The notes: generated from the letters alone by a model not told the origin. DNA of 64,000 nt from Clostridiales bacterium (GCA_018365455.1 JAGZJZ010000018.1:1-64000), one strand, 5' to 3'. Counted from the stretch's first letter, positions 16,760 to 25,431 are shown. Made by a program: numbers and translations.

Positions 16760-17218
16760 TCAACTTTTGTTCCTGAGATTCCACAAAATAAATAAAAAAG
16801 ATCCCGCAAAAATACATAAATCGGATATATTAAACACGATTTGGCGAAACTTTTTCCATTTTGTGTGAAAGCTGAAGTAGTCTACTACGTATCCACGCTT
16901 TATCCTGTCGTAAATATTACTTGCCGCACCTCCCAGCACCAGGGCAAATCCGGTCTTTAAAAGGCCCATTCCTTTTTTGCCCAGAAGCCAGAGATAAGCG
17001 AAGAGGACTCCCACCGTCATCCCGGTTGACAGCCCGGCTACAAACTCCTGCTTTTTATCCAGAAAATTTAACATAGCGCCTTTGTTATGGTATTTGTGAA
17101 GAATGATTTTGCCGCCCAGTATTTCTTCATCTTTTCCAATTTCTCTGGTATTCTCAATTTTGTCTTTTATAAAATAATCCGCGATAAATATAATTACCGG
17201 TATCAGAATGTATATCAT
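16760..17218 (-). CDS. lspA: Lipoprotein signal peptidase II
   Basis: A 152-residue polytopic membrane aspartyl protease that cleaves prolipoproteins before the lipidated Cys. Four TM segments are visible. The two catalytic Asp motifs are in SNIYDRIKRGYVVDYF and FNISDLCIF, and the NKGAMLN segment corresponds to the conserved N-x-G-A motif. The start ATG is 4 bp beyond the clpX stop, so the two are probably co-transcribed. Confidence 0.93.
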   Translation of the reverse strand: MIYILIPVIIFIADYFIKDKIENTREIGKDEEILGGKIILHKYHNKGAMLNFLDKKQEFVAGLSTGMTVGVLFAYLWLLGKKGMGLLKTGFALVLGGAASNIYDRIKRGYVVDYFSFHTKWKKFRQIVFNISDLCIFAGSFLFILWNLRNKS

Positions 17219-17222
17219 AGGC

Positions 17223-18698
17223 TTATCCCTCCAGCGCAGGTACTCCCCGCATGGTGATCAGCGGTCCTCCTGTATGATCAATATAAGCTTTTGTAATGGT
17301 TACCTTGCCTATATTATCGTCCTTTGGAATCTCATACATAATGTCCAGCATAAACTCTTCAATAATTGCCCGGAGTGCTCTTGCCCCCGTCTTCTTCTCC
17401 AAAGCTTTTTTTGCAATGGATTCCAGTGCTTCATCATCGAAATCCAGTTTCACTTCGTCCAGTGCAAGCAGTTTCTGGTACTGCTTTAAAATAGCATTCT
17501 TTGGCTCTTTTAAAATCTGTACAAGCATCGCCTCTGTCAATCCCTGTAGTGTATATACGATTGGGAGACGTCCGATAAATTCGGGGATCATTCCAAAGGT
17601 CCTGATATCATCCAGTGTAACTTTTTCCAGGATATCCGGATCCTCATCATATTTATCTTTCAGATCTGCTCGGAAACCAACCGATGCCTGCTTATTTAAA
17701 CGTTCCTTAATGATATCTTCCAGTCCCGGGAATGCTCCGCCGCAGATAAAAAGAATATTTCTGGTATTTACCGTTGTCAGAGGCACCATAGCATTTTTAC
17801 TGTTCGCTCCTACCGGAACTTCTACATCAGCGCCTTCTAAAAGCTTTAACATCCCCTGCTGTACGGATTCACCGCTTACATCTCTCTGATTGGTATTCTT
17901 TTTCTTGGCGATCTTATCAATTTCATCAATGAATACAATTCCTCTTTCCGCCTTCTCCACGTCATTGCCTGCTGCCGCCAGCAGTTTGGAAATGACACTT
18001 TCAATATCATCTCCAATATAACCGGCTTCCGTAAGGGATGTGGCATCCGCAATAGCAAGCGGTACATCCAGAAGCCTTGCAAGAGTCTTCACAAGATAGG
18101 TCTTTCCGCTTCCGGTAGGCCCGATCATCAGCATATTGGACTTTTCAATTTCTATGTCATCCATGCTTCCGGTAGCCACTCTCTTATAGTGGTTGTAAAC
18201 GGCTACAGATATAACTTTCTTTGCCTTTTCCTGTCCAATGACGTATTCGTCCAGACTTGCTTTGATCCTGTGAGGTGCGGAGATTGACTTTACATCAAAT
18301 TCCTTTTTCGGCTCCTCTTTTGGCTTTTTTTTCTTGACCTTCTGCTGATTTGGAATCTTATTCGTAAGGTCAGACAGGTTTACCATATTTATATTGGACA
18401 TATTCATCAGGTCATTGTATGGAATATTACCGTTGTTCATTGTATCAAATGCCTTTTGCATACATTCCGAACAAATATGAATACTGTTGGGGAGATTTAC
18501 CATCTTACCGGCTTTGCTTTCCGGGCGCCTGCAAATAAAACAGACCTCTTCATATTCATCTTCATCCGGCTTATCTTTATTTTTTTCTGACTTTGTATTT
18601 TCTTCGGTCTTTGTAATATCTGCTGTCATATTTTCATCATCAGAATCAACAGCATCCACTACATCTTTATCATATATTTCATCTTTTTTATCTGACAT
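17223..18698 (-). CDS. clpX: ClpX-like AAA+ unfoldase, divergent paralogue
   Basis: A 491-residue AAA+ protein, longer than ordinary ClpX (about 420). An acidic, Lys/Asp/Glu-rich N-terminal extension (about residues 1-50) precedes the zinc-binding domain (CFIC...CSEC). After a basic linker come SAPHRIKASLDEYVIGQ, Walker A GPTGSGKT, the pore loop AGYIGDD (usually GYVGED) and Walker B GIVFIDEIDKIA. Two ClpX hallmarks are changed: the RKH substrate loop is absent (VGANSKNAMVP occupies that place), and the ClpP-docking IGF tripeptide reads VGF. It may still bind ClpP or act alone as an unfoldase. No clpP is adjacent. GAGAGG precedes ATG 18698. Confidence 0.9.
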   Translation of the reverse strand: MSDKKDEIYDKDVVDAVDSDDENMTADITKTEENTKSEKNKDKPDEDEYEEVCFICRRPESKAGKMVNLPNSIHICSECMQKAFDTMNNGNIPYNDLMNMSNINMVNLSDLTNKIPNQQKVKKKKPKEEPKKEFDVKSISAPHRIKASLDEYVIGQEKAKKVISVAVYNHYKRVATGSMDDIEIEKSNMLMIGPTGSGKTYLVKTLARLLDVPLAIADATSLTEAGYIGDDIESVISKLLAAAGNDVEKAERGIVFIDEIDKIAKKKNTNQRDVSGESVQQGMLKLLEGADVEVPVGANSKNAMVPLTTVNTRNILFICGGAFPGLEDIIKERLNKQASVGFRADLKDKYDEDPDILEKVTLDDIRTFGMIPEFIGRLPIVYTLQGLTEAMLVQILKEPKNAILKQYQKLLALDEVKLDFDDEALESIAKKALEKKTGARALRAIIEEFMLDIMYEIPKDDNIGKVTITKAYIDHTGGPLITMRGVPALEG

Positions 18699-18734
18699 AT
18701 TATTTCCTCTCTTTTGCACAAACTACTACAAGTA

Positions 18735-18763
18735 ACTATATCATAGTCAAAAAGCTCGCACAA
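18735..18763 (-). promoter_or_regulatory. Candidate clpX promoter
   Basis: Minus strand TTGTGC (18758-18763), 17-bp spacer, TATAGT (18735-18740), about 36 bp upstream of the clpX start codon. It could serve clpX-lspA-rpoD. Confidence 0.5.
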
Positions 18764-18785
18764 GTGAAGATTTTATAAAATCTAT

Positions 18786-18823
18786 AAAAAACCGTTCCAG
18801 GATCTCCAATTCCTGGAACGGTT
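18786..18823 (-). terminator. Strong terminator after htrA
   Basis: A 13-bp perfect stem, AACCGTTCCAGGA with TCCTGGAACGGTT, is followed by a T run on the minus strand, about 20 bp past the htrA stop. Confidence 0.88.
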
Positions 18824-18844
18824 ATACTTTTTTGCTGACAATAC

Positions 18845-20671
18845 TTAATTATTAAAGTTGAAGAACTGCTCCATTCCGTTACCTCCCTGGTTTGGGATCA
18901 TCGGTGAAGCCTGGCCTTGCTGTGACTGTCCGTTTGAGGAACCATCACTCTGGGGCGTCGCTTCACTGCTCGTGGTATCCGCACTCTGCTTATCTAACGT
19001 AACGCTGACTGTTCTGGCTTTGTATTCACCGCCTTCGGCTGCCTGAACCTCTAAGTCAATTGTTTCCCCAGCCTTATAATAATTCATTCTGTCATATAAA
19101 TCATTTGCTGATGTTATGGAAATACCGTCAATCTTTGTTACAATATCTCCTTTTACCAAACCTGCTTTTTCTGCTGCGGAGCCTTCCACAACTTCGTATA
19201 AGAATGCACCGGAAGGCATATTATAAACCTGCTTTGCTTCCTCTGAAACGTCTACCGGTTTTACACCCATGTAGCCTTTTTCGCTGCTTTCTACTTTTGA
19301 TCTTGTGGTACGGTTCATTAAATCATCCAAAATTGGTTTTGCTGTATTAATCGGAATGGCATATCCCATCCCCTCAACACCTGAGGATGCTGCTTTTACA
19401 GAATTGATTCCGATTAACTGTCCGTTGATGTTTAATAAAGCGCCGCCGCTGTTACCAAAGTTAATCGCTGCATCTGTCTGAATCAGGCTGTTCGTAACTG
19501 TTCCGGAAGTGGTCTCAACGCTGACTTCACGGTTTAACGCACTGATGATGCCGGATGTAACAGACTGACCGTAGCCAAGTGCATTACCGATTGCAATTGC
19601 CTGCTGTCCTACCTGCAAGCTCTCAGAATCACCGATTTCTGCTATTTTAACCTGGTTTAGAACATCTGCCGGAATATCGCTTAACTGTACGGCTACCATT
19701 GCCAGATCATGTTCCGGATCCGTTCCTTTTACCTGTGCCTGAACAACTTTATCTTCCTGGTTTTCTACATTTACGGTGAAGCATACCGTCAGGTTTTCAG
19801 AGCCTTCCACTACATGGTTATTAGTCGCAATCAGTAACTCTTTATCATTTTTACCTATGATGATACCCGAGCCGCTGCTCTCTTCTTCCTGGGACTGTGT
19901 TCCGTAAAAATAGGTCTGAACTTCCTTTACTGTCTTACTGGTAATTGCTACGATGGAAGGCATTGCATTTTCAGCAACCTTCGCTATATCGGTGGATGAT
20001 GTACTGACTGTACTGCCCTCTGCTGTCTTATTCTGCTCATTTACCGTTCCTGTGGAACTGATTTTGGCTTCTGTTTCCTGTGTCCGGGGGAAAACTTTAT
20101 TGCCAACATAATCGGTAAGCTGGAACGAAGCACTTGCCACTACACCAAATACAACTGCTACCGATGCTGCCACTGCAATCTTGGACATTATGGTTTTTTT
20201 CTTCTTTGGCTTTTCATACCGCGGCGGGTTCGGATTCTGTCCACCTGTCTGATAGGAACCGTATGAATGCTGTTGTTGCTGCTGATTCATCTGCTGCTGT
20301 GGCTGCTGTTCTTCCTGTCTGTTGTCCCTGTCATACGCATAATGATAAAATGAACTGTCAGATGTCTGCCCGTTTTGATTGCCTGAATTTGTCATCTGAT
20401 TTTCCTGTCGGGCATATGCCTGATCCTCTGCTGTATCAGCCGATGTAAAAGTCTCTGCTGCATCGGGTGTCTCCATGGTGTCTGATGTCCTTGTTGTATC
20501 AATCGTACCTGTCGTATCTGTCATCTCCGACGAATCATATATCATACTTTCATTTGACGGCTGTTCATCCCGTTGTCCATAAACATCGTCCTGTCTGTAT
20601 CCTTCTCCAGTATTAGAAGGGGTACCTCCGGTTACATTATTTTGTTCTTTATCGTTAAATTCATCATACAT
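18845..20671 (-). CDS. htrA: HtrA/DegP-type serine protease, membrane-anchored, with PDZ
   Basis: A 608-residue protein. A cytoplasmic N-terminal tail of about 155 residues, rich in Gln, Asn, Thr and Asp, precedes a single TM helix (about residues 163-185). The trypsin-like domain follows with catalytic His286 (TNNHVVEG), Asp322 (DPEHDLAMV) and Ser408 (FGNSGGALL). A PDZ domain (about 475-570) carries the SAAEKAGLVKGDIVTKIDG binding groove. The end is Ser/Gln/Gly-rich. It should degrade or refold misfolded proteins at the outer membrane face. GAGGAGG sits before ATG 20671. Transcription probably starts at 20713-20741 and ends at 18786-18823, so it appears monocistronic. Confidence 0.95.
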   Translation of the reverse strand: MYDEFNDKEQNNVTGGTPSNTGEGYRQDDVYGQRDEQPSNESMIYDSSEMTDTTGTIDTTRTSDTMETPDAAETFTSADTAEDQAYARQENQMTNSGNQNGQTSDSSFYHYAYDRDNRQEEQQPQQQMNQQQQQHSYGSYQTGGQNPNPPRYEKPKKKKTIMSKIAVAASVAVVFGVVASASFQLTDYVGNKVFPRTQETEAKISSTGTVNEQNKTAEGSTVSTSSTDIAKVAENAMPSIVAITSKTVKEVQTYFYGTQSQEEESSGSGIIIGKNDKELLIATNNHVVEGSENLTVCFTVNVENQEDKVVQAQVKGTDPEHDLAMVAVQLSDIPADVLNQVKIAEIGDSESLQVGQQAIAIGNALGYGQSVTSGIISALNREVSVETTSGTVTNSLIQTDAAINFGNSGGALLNINGQLIGINSVKAASSGVEGMGYAIPINTAKPILDDLMNRTTRSKVESSEKGYMGVKPVDVSEEAKQVYNMPSGAFLYEVVEGSAAEKAGLVKGDIVTKIDGISITSANDLYDRMNYYKAGETIDLEVQAAEGGEYKARTVSVTLDKQSADTTSSEATPQSDGSSNGQSQQGQASPMIPNQGGNGMEQFFNFNN

Positions 20672-20712
20672 TTGAATTACCTCCTCGTATTTTTTCTCTT
20701 TGTTATTTTCTG

Positions 20713-20741
20713 GTATCAGTTTAACAATCAAATGTGTTCAA
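20713..20741 (-). promoter_or_regulatory. Candidate htrA promoter
   Basis: Minus strand TTGAAC (20736-20741), 17-bp spacer, TGATAC (20713-20718). The -10 is weak. It lies about 40 bp upstream of the htrA start. Confidence 0.4.
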
Positions 20742-20807
20742 TCTGTGATAAAACTTTTAAAAATATTTGAAACGACAAAAATATCAAAAAATGTTGAAAT
20801 AAAATAT

Positions 20808-20872
20808 GGACGCAGTACTTTCGGAGTTACGGACCACACTTAAAATCCTGTATTTCCTATTGTACTGCGCCC
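20808..20872 (-). terminator. Long-loop hairpin after glmS, possible terminator
   Basis: An 11-bp stem (one G-U pair on the minus strand), GGGCGCAGTAC with GTACTGCGTCC, has a loop of about 43 bases and is followed by ATATTTTATTT. It lies about 90 bp past the glmS stop. The loop is unusually long for a simple terminator, so it may instead be a small structured RNA. Confidence 0.4.
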
Positions 20873-20963
20873 ATGCTGATTCTATTCAATAAGCATACAC
20901 AAATGTATCTTCCTGGTACTCCATTCACAGCTGTTTACCCAATGCTGTACTAGTTTTATATCA

Positions 20964-22790
20964 TTATTCTACGGTAACCGATTTTGCAAGATTTCTTGGT
21001 TTATCTACGTCACAGCCTTTGCCCAAGGCTACATAGTAGCCGAACAGCTGCAGCGGAATAATCGCCAGTGAATTAGCAAAATACTGGTTTGTCTTGGGAA
21101 TGTAGATTACATAGTCCGCTGTTTTTTCTGCATCGGTGTGGTCTGCATTGGTCACAGCCAGAAGAAATGCCCCTCTTGTCTTTACTTCCTGCATATTGCT
21201 GATCATTTTTTTATAAAGGTCTTCCTGAGTGAGCACTGCAGCCACCAGGGTTCCTTCTTCGATCAGGGATATGGTGCCATGCTTTAACTCACCTGCCGCA
21301 TAGGCTTCTGAATGGATATAAGAGATTTCTTTCAGCTTTAAGGAACCTTCCAGTGAAATGGCATAATCTATTCCTCTTCCGATAAAGAACACGTCCTTTG
21401 CCGCTATATAACGGTTAGCAAAGCGCTGGATCTTCTCTTTGTTATTCAAAAGCATTTCGATCTGCGCGGGGAGCCTTTTCAGTTCCCTTATATACTCTTC
21501 CATCTGGCTTGATGTCACTTTCCCCCTTACCTGGGCAAACTTAAGAGCCAGAAGATAATGTGCAATCAGCTGGGTGCTGTATGCCTTAGTGGTAGCTACT
21601 GCTATTTCCGGGCCTGCCCAGGTGTACATCACGTTATCTGCTTCCCTTGCTATGGAGCTTCCCACGACATTGACAATTCCCAGTACCTTAATGCCATGTG
21701 CTTTTGCTTCACGCAGAGCTGCCAGAGAATCGGCTGTTTCTCCTGACTGGCTGACGATAATTGCCATGGTATCCGGCTCAAATATAGGATTACGGTAACG
21801 GAATTCACTAGCCAGATCCACTTCTACCGGAATCCTCGCCAGGCCTTCAAACACATATTTTGCCGTTATACCGGTGTGATAAGCGGAACCGCAGGCAATA
21901 ATATAAATTTTACGGATTGCCTTTATTTCTTCATCGGTCATGCCCAGCTCTTCGATTACGATTTCATTTCCTTTAATTCTTGGATTCAGGGTATCAGTAA
22001 CCGCTTTTGGCTGTTCGTACATTTCTTTTAACATGAAATGCTCATATCCGCCCTTTTCCGCAGCGCTGATATCCCACTGTATTTCTGTGGATTCTTTATC
22101 AATCTCTTCTTCATCAATATTGTAGAAGGTCATGCCGTCTTTTGTCAGCATGGCAATTTCTTCGTTCTGAATAAAATAAACATTCCTGGTGTATTTTAAC
22201 ACTGCCGGAACATCAGAAGCGATCAGATTGCCATCTTTGCTGTGTCCCACGATTAAGGGGCTGTCCTTACGAACTGCATAGATTTCACCCGGATGCTCTT
22301 TAAACATAATTCCAAGAGCATAGGAGCCCTCTACACGGTGCATAATTTTCGTAATGGCCTCTAACGGGTCACCTTTATAATAATAATCCAGCAGATGGGC
22401 AATTACTTCTGTATCTGTCTCTGATAAAAATTCATACCCTTTGGACTGGAGTTTTTTCTTAAGCTTTAAATAATTCTCAATAATTCCATTATGTACAACT
22501 ACAATAGATGCATCTTTATTAAAATGGGGATGTGCATTTACATCAGAAGGCGAACCATGGGTTGCCCATCTCGTATGTCCAATCCCCGCCATACCCGGCA
22601 TCGTTGCCCCGCCGTGTGTCAGTTCATCCAGAATCTTCAGACGCCCGGTGGATTTCTTCATTTCAATTGAGGTACCATCATAAACTGCTATTCCAGCAGA
22701 ATCATAACCACGATATTCCAGTTTTGACAAGCCGTCCAATAAAATTGGGGCTGCCTGACTCTCTCCTATATAACCAACAATTCCACACAT
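20964..22790 (-). CDS. glmS: Glucosamine-6-phosphate synthase
   Basis: A 608-residue enzyme, full length. It makes glucosamine-6-phosphate from fructose-6-phosphate and glutamine, the entry to UDP-GlcNAc and wall synthesis. The N-terminal glutaminase starts MCGIVGYIGE, so Cys2 becomes the nucleophile. GHTRWATHG and the HNGIIENY loop are present. Two SIS domains follow (IACGSAYHTG, SQSGETADS) and the end is KPRNLAKSVTVE. GAGGAGG precedes the ATG. The 5' region contains palindromic repeats and no recognisable glmS ribozyme. Confidence 0.98.
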   Translation of the reverse strand: MCGIVGYIGESQAAPILLDGLSKLEYRGYDSAGIAVYDGTSIEMKKSTGRLKILDELTHGGATMPGMAGIGHTRWATHGSPSDVNAHPHFNKDASIVVVHNGIIENYLKLKKKLQSKGYEFLSETDTEVIAHLLDYYYKGDPLEAITKIMHRVEGSYALGIMFKEHPGEIYAVRKDSPLIVGHSKDGNLIASDVPAVLKYTRNVYFIQNEEIAMLTKDGMTFYNIDEEEIDKESTEIQWDISAAEKGGYEHFMLKEMYEQPKAVTDTLNPRIKGNEIVIEELGMTDEEIKAIRKIYIIACGSAYHTGITAKYVFEGLARIPVEVDLASEFRYRNPIFEPDTMAIIVSQSGETADSLAALREAKAHGIKVLGIVNVVGSSIAREADNVMYTWAGPEIAVATTKAYSTQLIAHYLLALKFAQVRGKVTSSQMEEYIRELKRLPAQIEMLLNNKEKIQRFANRYIAAKDVFFIGRGIDYAISLEGSLKLKEISYIHSEAYAAGELKHGTISLIEEGTLVAAVLTQEDLYKKMISNMQEVKTRGAFLLAVTNADHTDAEKTADYVIYIPKTNQYFANSLAIIPLQLFGYYVALGKGCDVDKPRNLAKSVTVE

Positions 22791-22814
22791 AGTTATTCCT
22801 CCTCATAATTTGTT

Positions 22815-22861
22815 TAGAGCATATTTGCAAATTGCTTTTGGCAAGCTGCAAACACACTCTA
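22815..22861. repeat. Short imperfect palindrome in the glmS leader
   Basis: AGAGCATATTTGCAAATTGC pairs imperfectly with the following TTGGCAAGCTGCAAACACACTCT, sharing the AGAG...CTCT ends of the larger adjacent element. It looks like an internally deleted copy of that element. Confidence 0.5.
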
Positions 22862-23022
22862 GAGCGTGTTTTAAAATTGCTTTCTGGCAGCTGTACGTTC
22901 CAGTTTGTGGGATGGATGTGCCAAATTTAGGACGCGTAGTGGGCTACGCAGACTAAATTAGGCACATTCAGGCCGCAAAGTGGGGCGTGCTGATGGCAGG
23001 AATGAATTTTCAAACGCACTCT
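22861..23022. repeat. ~160-bp near-palindromic intergenic element
   Basis: The outer arms AGAGCGTGTTTTAAAATT and AATTTTCAAACGCACTCT pair, as do the inner arms ATGTGCCAAATTTAG and CTAAATTAGGCACAT around GTAG...CTAC. The whole element would fold into one long hairpin in either strand. Its last bases include the stop codon of the leftward glycosyltransferase at 23021. The form is that of a dispersed repeat or MITE-like element. Confidence 0.75.
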
Positions 23023-23959
23023 AACGGTTACTTTGCTTCTGTGTCCAGTAATTAGGGCTCATCGTACATTTTAATATCAGCCATCTGGGCAGCTTCCGGT
23101 ATCTTTTACCAAAGAAGTATCCCAGATATTTAAATCCGCTTTTCATGACCAGATCGGGGATCAGCCATGGTTTATGGATTTTTATAAGATATGCTGCGGT
23201 CTGCTTAACCATTCGCATCCCTTCACTTTCGGAACTCGCCATAGAAAATATCTGTGGGTGGTCCGCCTGGGAAACAGCCAGGTCAAAATTGCGTTTAAAC
23301 TGCATGATATTTCCATAGTTATGGGAATGATATACCATAGCTTCCGCCACATAGGCGATCTCTCTGCCGGATTGAATCATTTTCCCTGCCATAATCATAT
23401 CTTCATTAAAAATGGTATGCTTTTCAAAACCACCAAGAGCAAGGTACAAATCTCTTCTGTAAGCGGCACACACATTGGAGCAGAAAAAGGTCTTAATCCC
23501 CATTGCGGGTAGATTGTCTTTGGATTTAATCACGCTTTTATCCCCGTAATTAAAGGATCTTGTGTAGCGCTCAATAATCTTACAGTCCTCATTGGGAAGC
23601 TGTCTGGCATATGCCGCCCCTACCAATTCCCGGTCAAATGCTTTTACCAGGGATGAAACCAGAAATTCATCTTTAGGCATGGCATCCTGGGTCATAAACA
23701 ATAAAATGTCCGTATCAGACATCGTGGCGGCTCTATCTCTAGTGCCGCCATGATTAAATTCCTTTGCAGATAAATGGTGCACTTCCACCCCTGGCATTTT
23801 TTCATAAATACCGGCCTCCGGGAAATACTTTTTCTCTGTATTCATAATGCGAATACTATGAATGGGATAGTCCTGTCCGGACAATATCTGCATCAGCTTA
23901 TGAAATTGTTTTCCCGGCTTATAAGTCGGGATGATTACATCAACTGTATAATTTTTCAT
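23021..23959 (-). CDS. GT2 glycosyltransferase (rhamnosyltransferase-like)
   Basis: A 312-residue GT2 enzyme. The nucleotide-binding strand is VDVIIPTYKPGKQF. MTQDAMPKDE occupies the DxD position (here QDA). GGFEKHTIFNEDMIMAGKM holds the ED catalytic-base motif. The C-terminus is basic and probably membrane-associated. The motif set resembles rhamnosyltransferases, which fits the RmlABC genes in the locus. ATG 23959 is 4 bp after the LCP stop; the longer in-frame start would lie inside the LCP gene. The palindromic element follows its stop. Confidence 0.8.
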   Translation of the reverse strand: MKNYTVDVIIPTYKPGKQFHKLMQILSGQDYPIHSIRIMNTEKKYFPEAGIYEKMPGVEVHHLSAKEFNHGGTRDRAATMSDTDILLFMTQDAMPKDEFLVSSLVKAFDRELVGAAYARQLPNEDCKIIERYTRSFNYGDKSVIKSKDNLPAMGIKTFFCSNVCAAYRRDLYLALGGFEKHTIFNEDMIMAGKMIQSGREIAYVAEAMVYHSHNYGNIMQFKRNFDLAVSQADHPQIFSMASSESEGMRMVKQTAAYLIKIHKPWLIPDLVMKSGFKYLGYFFGKRYRKLPRWLILKCTMSPNYWTQKQSNR

Positions 23960-23963
23960 AGGT

Positions 23964-25400
23964 TTATTGAATTCCTGTTTCATTAATGATCTTGTTGCTG
24001 ATCTCCTGTACGGTATTGGACGGTGTATATCCATCGCTGCCAAATAGGTACGTATGAAGTTCTTTTACATTCTGAGCCAGATTAACAGGTACTACACAGT
24101 CACCTGCTGCTATGTTAGCCGGCATCTGTTCGAACGGAAATCCGGTAGTATCGCTCATGTTATAAGCAGCGATGTCTTTTGCAAGGCTTGCCATCTCTGT
24201 AACACTTAAACTTGTAGAAATATTATCAAATACACTGTCAATGATTTCATTTAATTTTAATATGTTTGCTGTCTTCGCTTTTTTAAAGATCTGTTCCAGC
24301 ACGGTTCTCTGACGCTCTGTACGCTTAAAGTCATCACCGGTTGTATAACGGATTCTGCAGTAAGATAATGCCTGTAGGCCATTTAAAGTCTGAAGTCCTG
24401 TAGATTCTACGGGTACGATCTCTAATCCCGTAACTTCAGAACCTTCCACCTGATAATTGTTCAGATGCACAATCTCATCTTCCTGAATATCGATTTCCAC
24501 GCCGCCCAGTGCATTTACCACCTCTGCAACCGCATTAAAGTTAACCGTTACATAGTCGGTGATATCCATATCCAGATTCTTATTAATCATATTCATGGAA
24601 CGCTTCGGTCCGCCAAACTGGTAACACTCGGTAGCTTTCCGGTATTCGCCGTTGGTATTGTCTAAGTAAGTATCCCGGTAAATGGAAACCAGTTTAATAT
24701 CTTTGGTTTCGTTATTAATACTTGCAATCATAATAGTATCACTTCTGGAATCCGTTGTGGATGCATCTCTGGAGTCCACTCCAAACAGCGCTATATTCCG
24801 ATATCCCTTCATGACCGCTGCCTGCTCAGAAGGAATCTCGGAGTTAATGATGATATCCCCTTCTGCAATCTTTTCTGTTTTTAATTTACTGAATTTGGCA
24901 GCCACAAATAATCCTACTGCAAGCAGCAGCAGAATAAGAATTTCAATTACAAAAATAACTCTTCTTCTGGTTTTTCTCTTGGATGATTTCCTGTCTTTTC
25001 CTCCCGGATATCCACCGGCCGGCGCTCCATTGCCGTTTTTCGACTTTCTGCCCTTTGGCGCTCCATTTCCCGGACCATTGTAAGGCCCGTTCTGATAAGC
25101 ACCATTCTGATACTGCCCGTTATACGGTCCATTCTGCTGATACTGCCCATTGTTATATGGTCCGTTGCCCGGTCCGTTATAAGGCCCGTTCTGGTATCCG
25201 TTATTCGGTCCGTTGTAGGGTCCGTTCTGGTATGGTCCGTTGTTCGGTCCGTTGTAAGGTCCGTTCTGGTATCCGTTATTCGGTCCGTTATAGGGTCCGT
25301 TCTGATATGGGCCATTATACGGGCCGCTCTGATACGGACCATTGTTTGGACGGCCCTGGTTTCTATTCTGGCTTTCGCGGTTTTTCTTTCGATCTGACAT
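23964..25400 (-). CDS. LytR-CpsA-Psr (LCP) family wall-polymer attachment protein
   Basis: A 478-residue protein. A cytoplasmic tail of about 145 residues is dominated by NGPYNGP-type repeats, then a basic stretch and one TM helix (about 147-169). The extracellular LCP domain (about 195-395) has the family motifs ALFGVDSRD, SDTIMIASIN, SIYRDTYLD and the Arg-rich CRIRYTTGDDFKRTERQR, which bind the polyprenyl pyrophosphate and metal. LCP enzymes transfer glycopolymers from the lipid carrier to peptidoglycan. It sits between the initiating transferase and a glycosyltransferase of the same locus, so it probably attaches this polysaccharide. AGAAGGGG precedes the ATG. Confidence 0.93.
   Translation of the reverse strand: MSDRKKNRESQNRNQGRPNNGPYQSGPYNGPYQNGPYNGPNNGYQNGPYNGPNNGPYQNGPYNGPNNGYQNGPYNGPGNGPYNNGQYQQNGPYNGQYQNGAYQNGPYNGPGNGAPKGRKSKNGNGAPAGGYPGGKDRKSSKRKTRRRVIFVIEILILLLLAVGLFVAAKFSKLKTEKIAEGDIIINSEIPSEQAAVMKGYRNIALFGVDSRDASTTDSRSDTIMIASINNETKDIKLVSIYRDTYLDNTNGEYRKATECYQFGGPKRSMNMINKNLDMDITDYVTVNFNAVAEVVNALGGVEIDIQEDEIVHLNNYQVEGSEVTGLEIVPVESTGLQTLNGLQALSYCRIRYTTGDDFKRTERQRTVLEQIFKKAKTANILKLNEIIDSVFDNISTSLSVTEMASLAKDIAAYNMSDTTGFPFEQMPANIAAGDCVVPVNLAQNVKELHTYLFGSDGYTPSNTVQEISNKIINETGIQ
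25068..25340 (-). repeat. GPYNGP/QN coding repeats in the LCP gene
   Basis: Residues about 21-111 consist of variations of NGPYNGPNNGYQ. The DNA is a degenerate tandem repeat based on 15-bp and longer units built from TAxGGxCCGTT on the + strand. It yields long open frames on the opposite strand that are artefacts. Confidence 0.9.
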
Positions 25401-25431
25401 TTCATTCCCCTTCTCTAATTAATCTTTAATA

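Noticed and set aside
22791..23020. glmS ribozyme/riboswitch in the glmS leader
   Set aside because: The region between glmS and the next gene is filled by two palindromic elements. I could not find the conserved ribozyme core near the start codon, so I do not call it.
25068..25340. CRISPR-like array
   Set aside because: The repeats are in-frame coding units without regular unique spacers, and no cas gene is near. The same applies to the 18-bp and 24-bp repeats.
24947..25429. Long ORFs in other frames over the LCP repeat region, rich in Thr/Asp/Arg or Ser/Arg
   Set aside because: They arise because the degenerate GPYN repeat has no stops in other frames. No start signals or family motifs support them.
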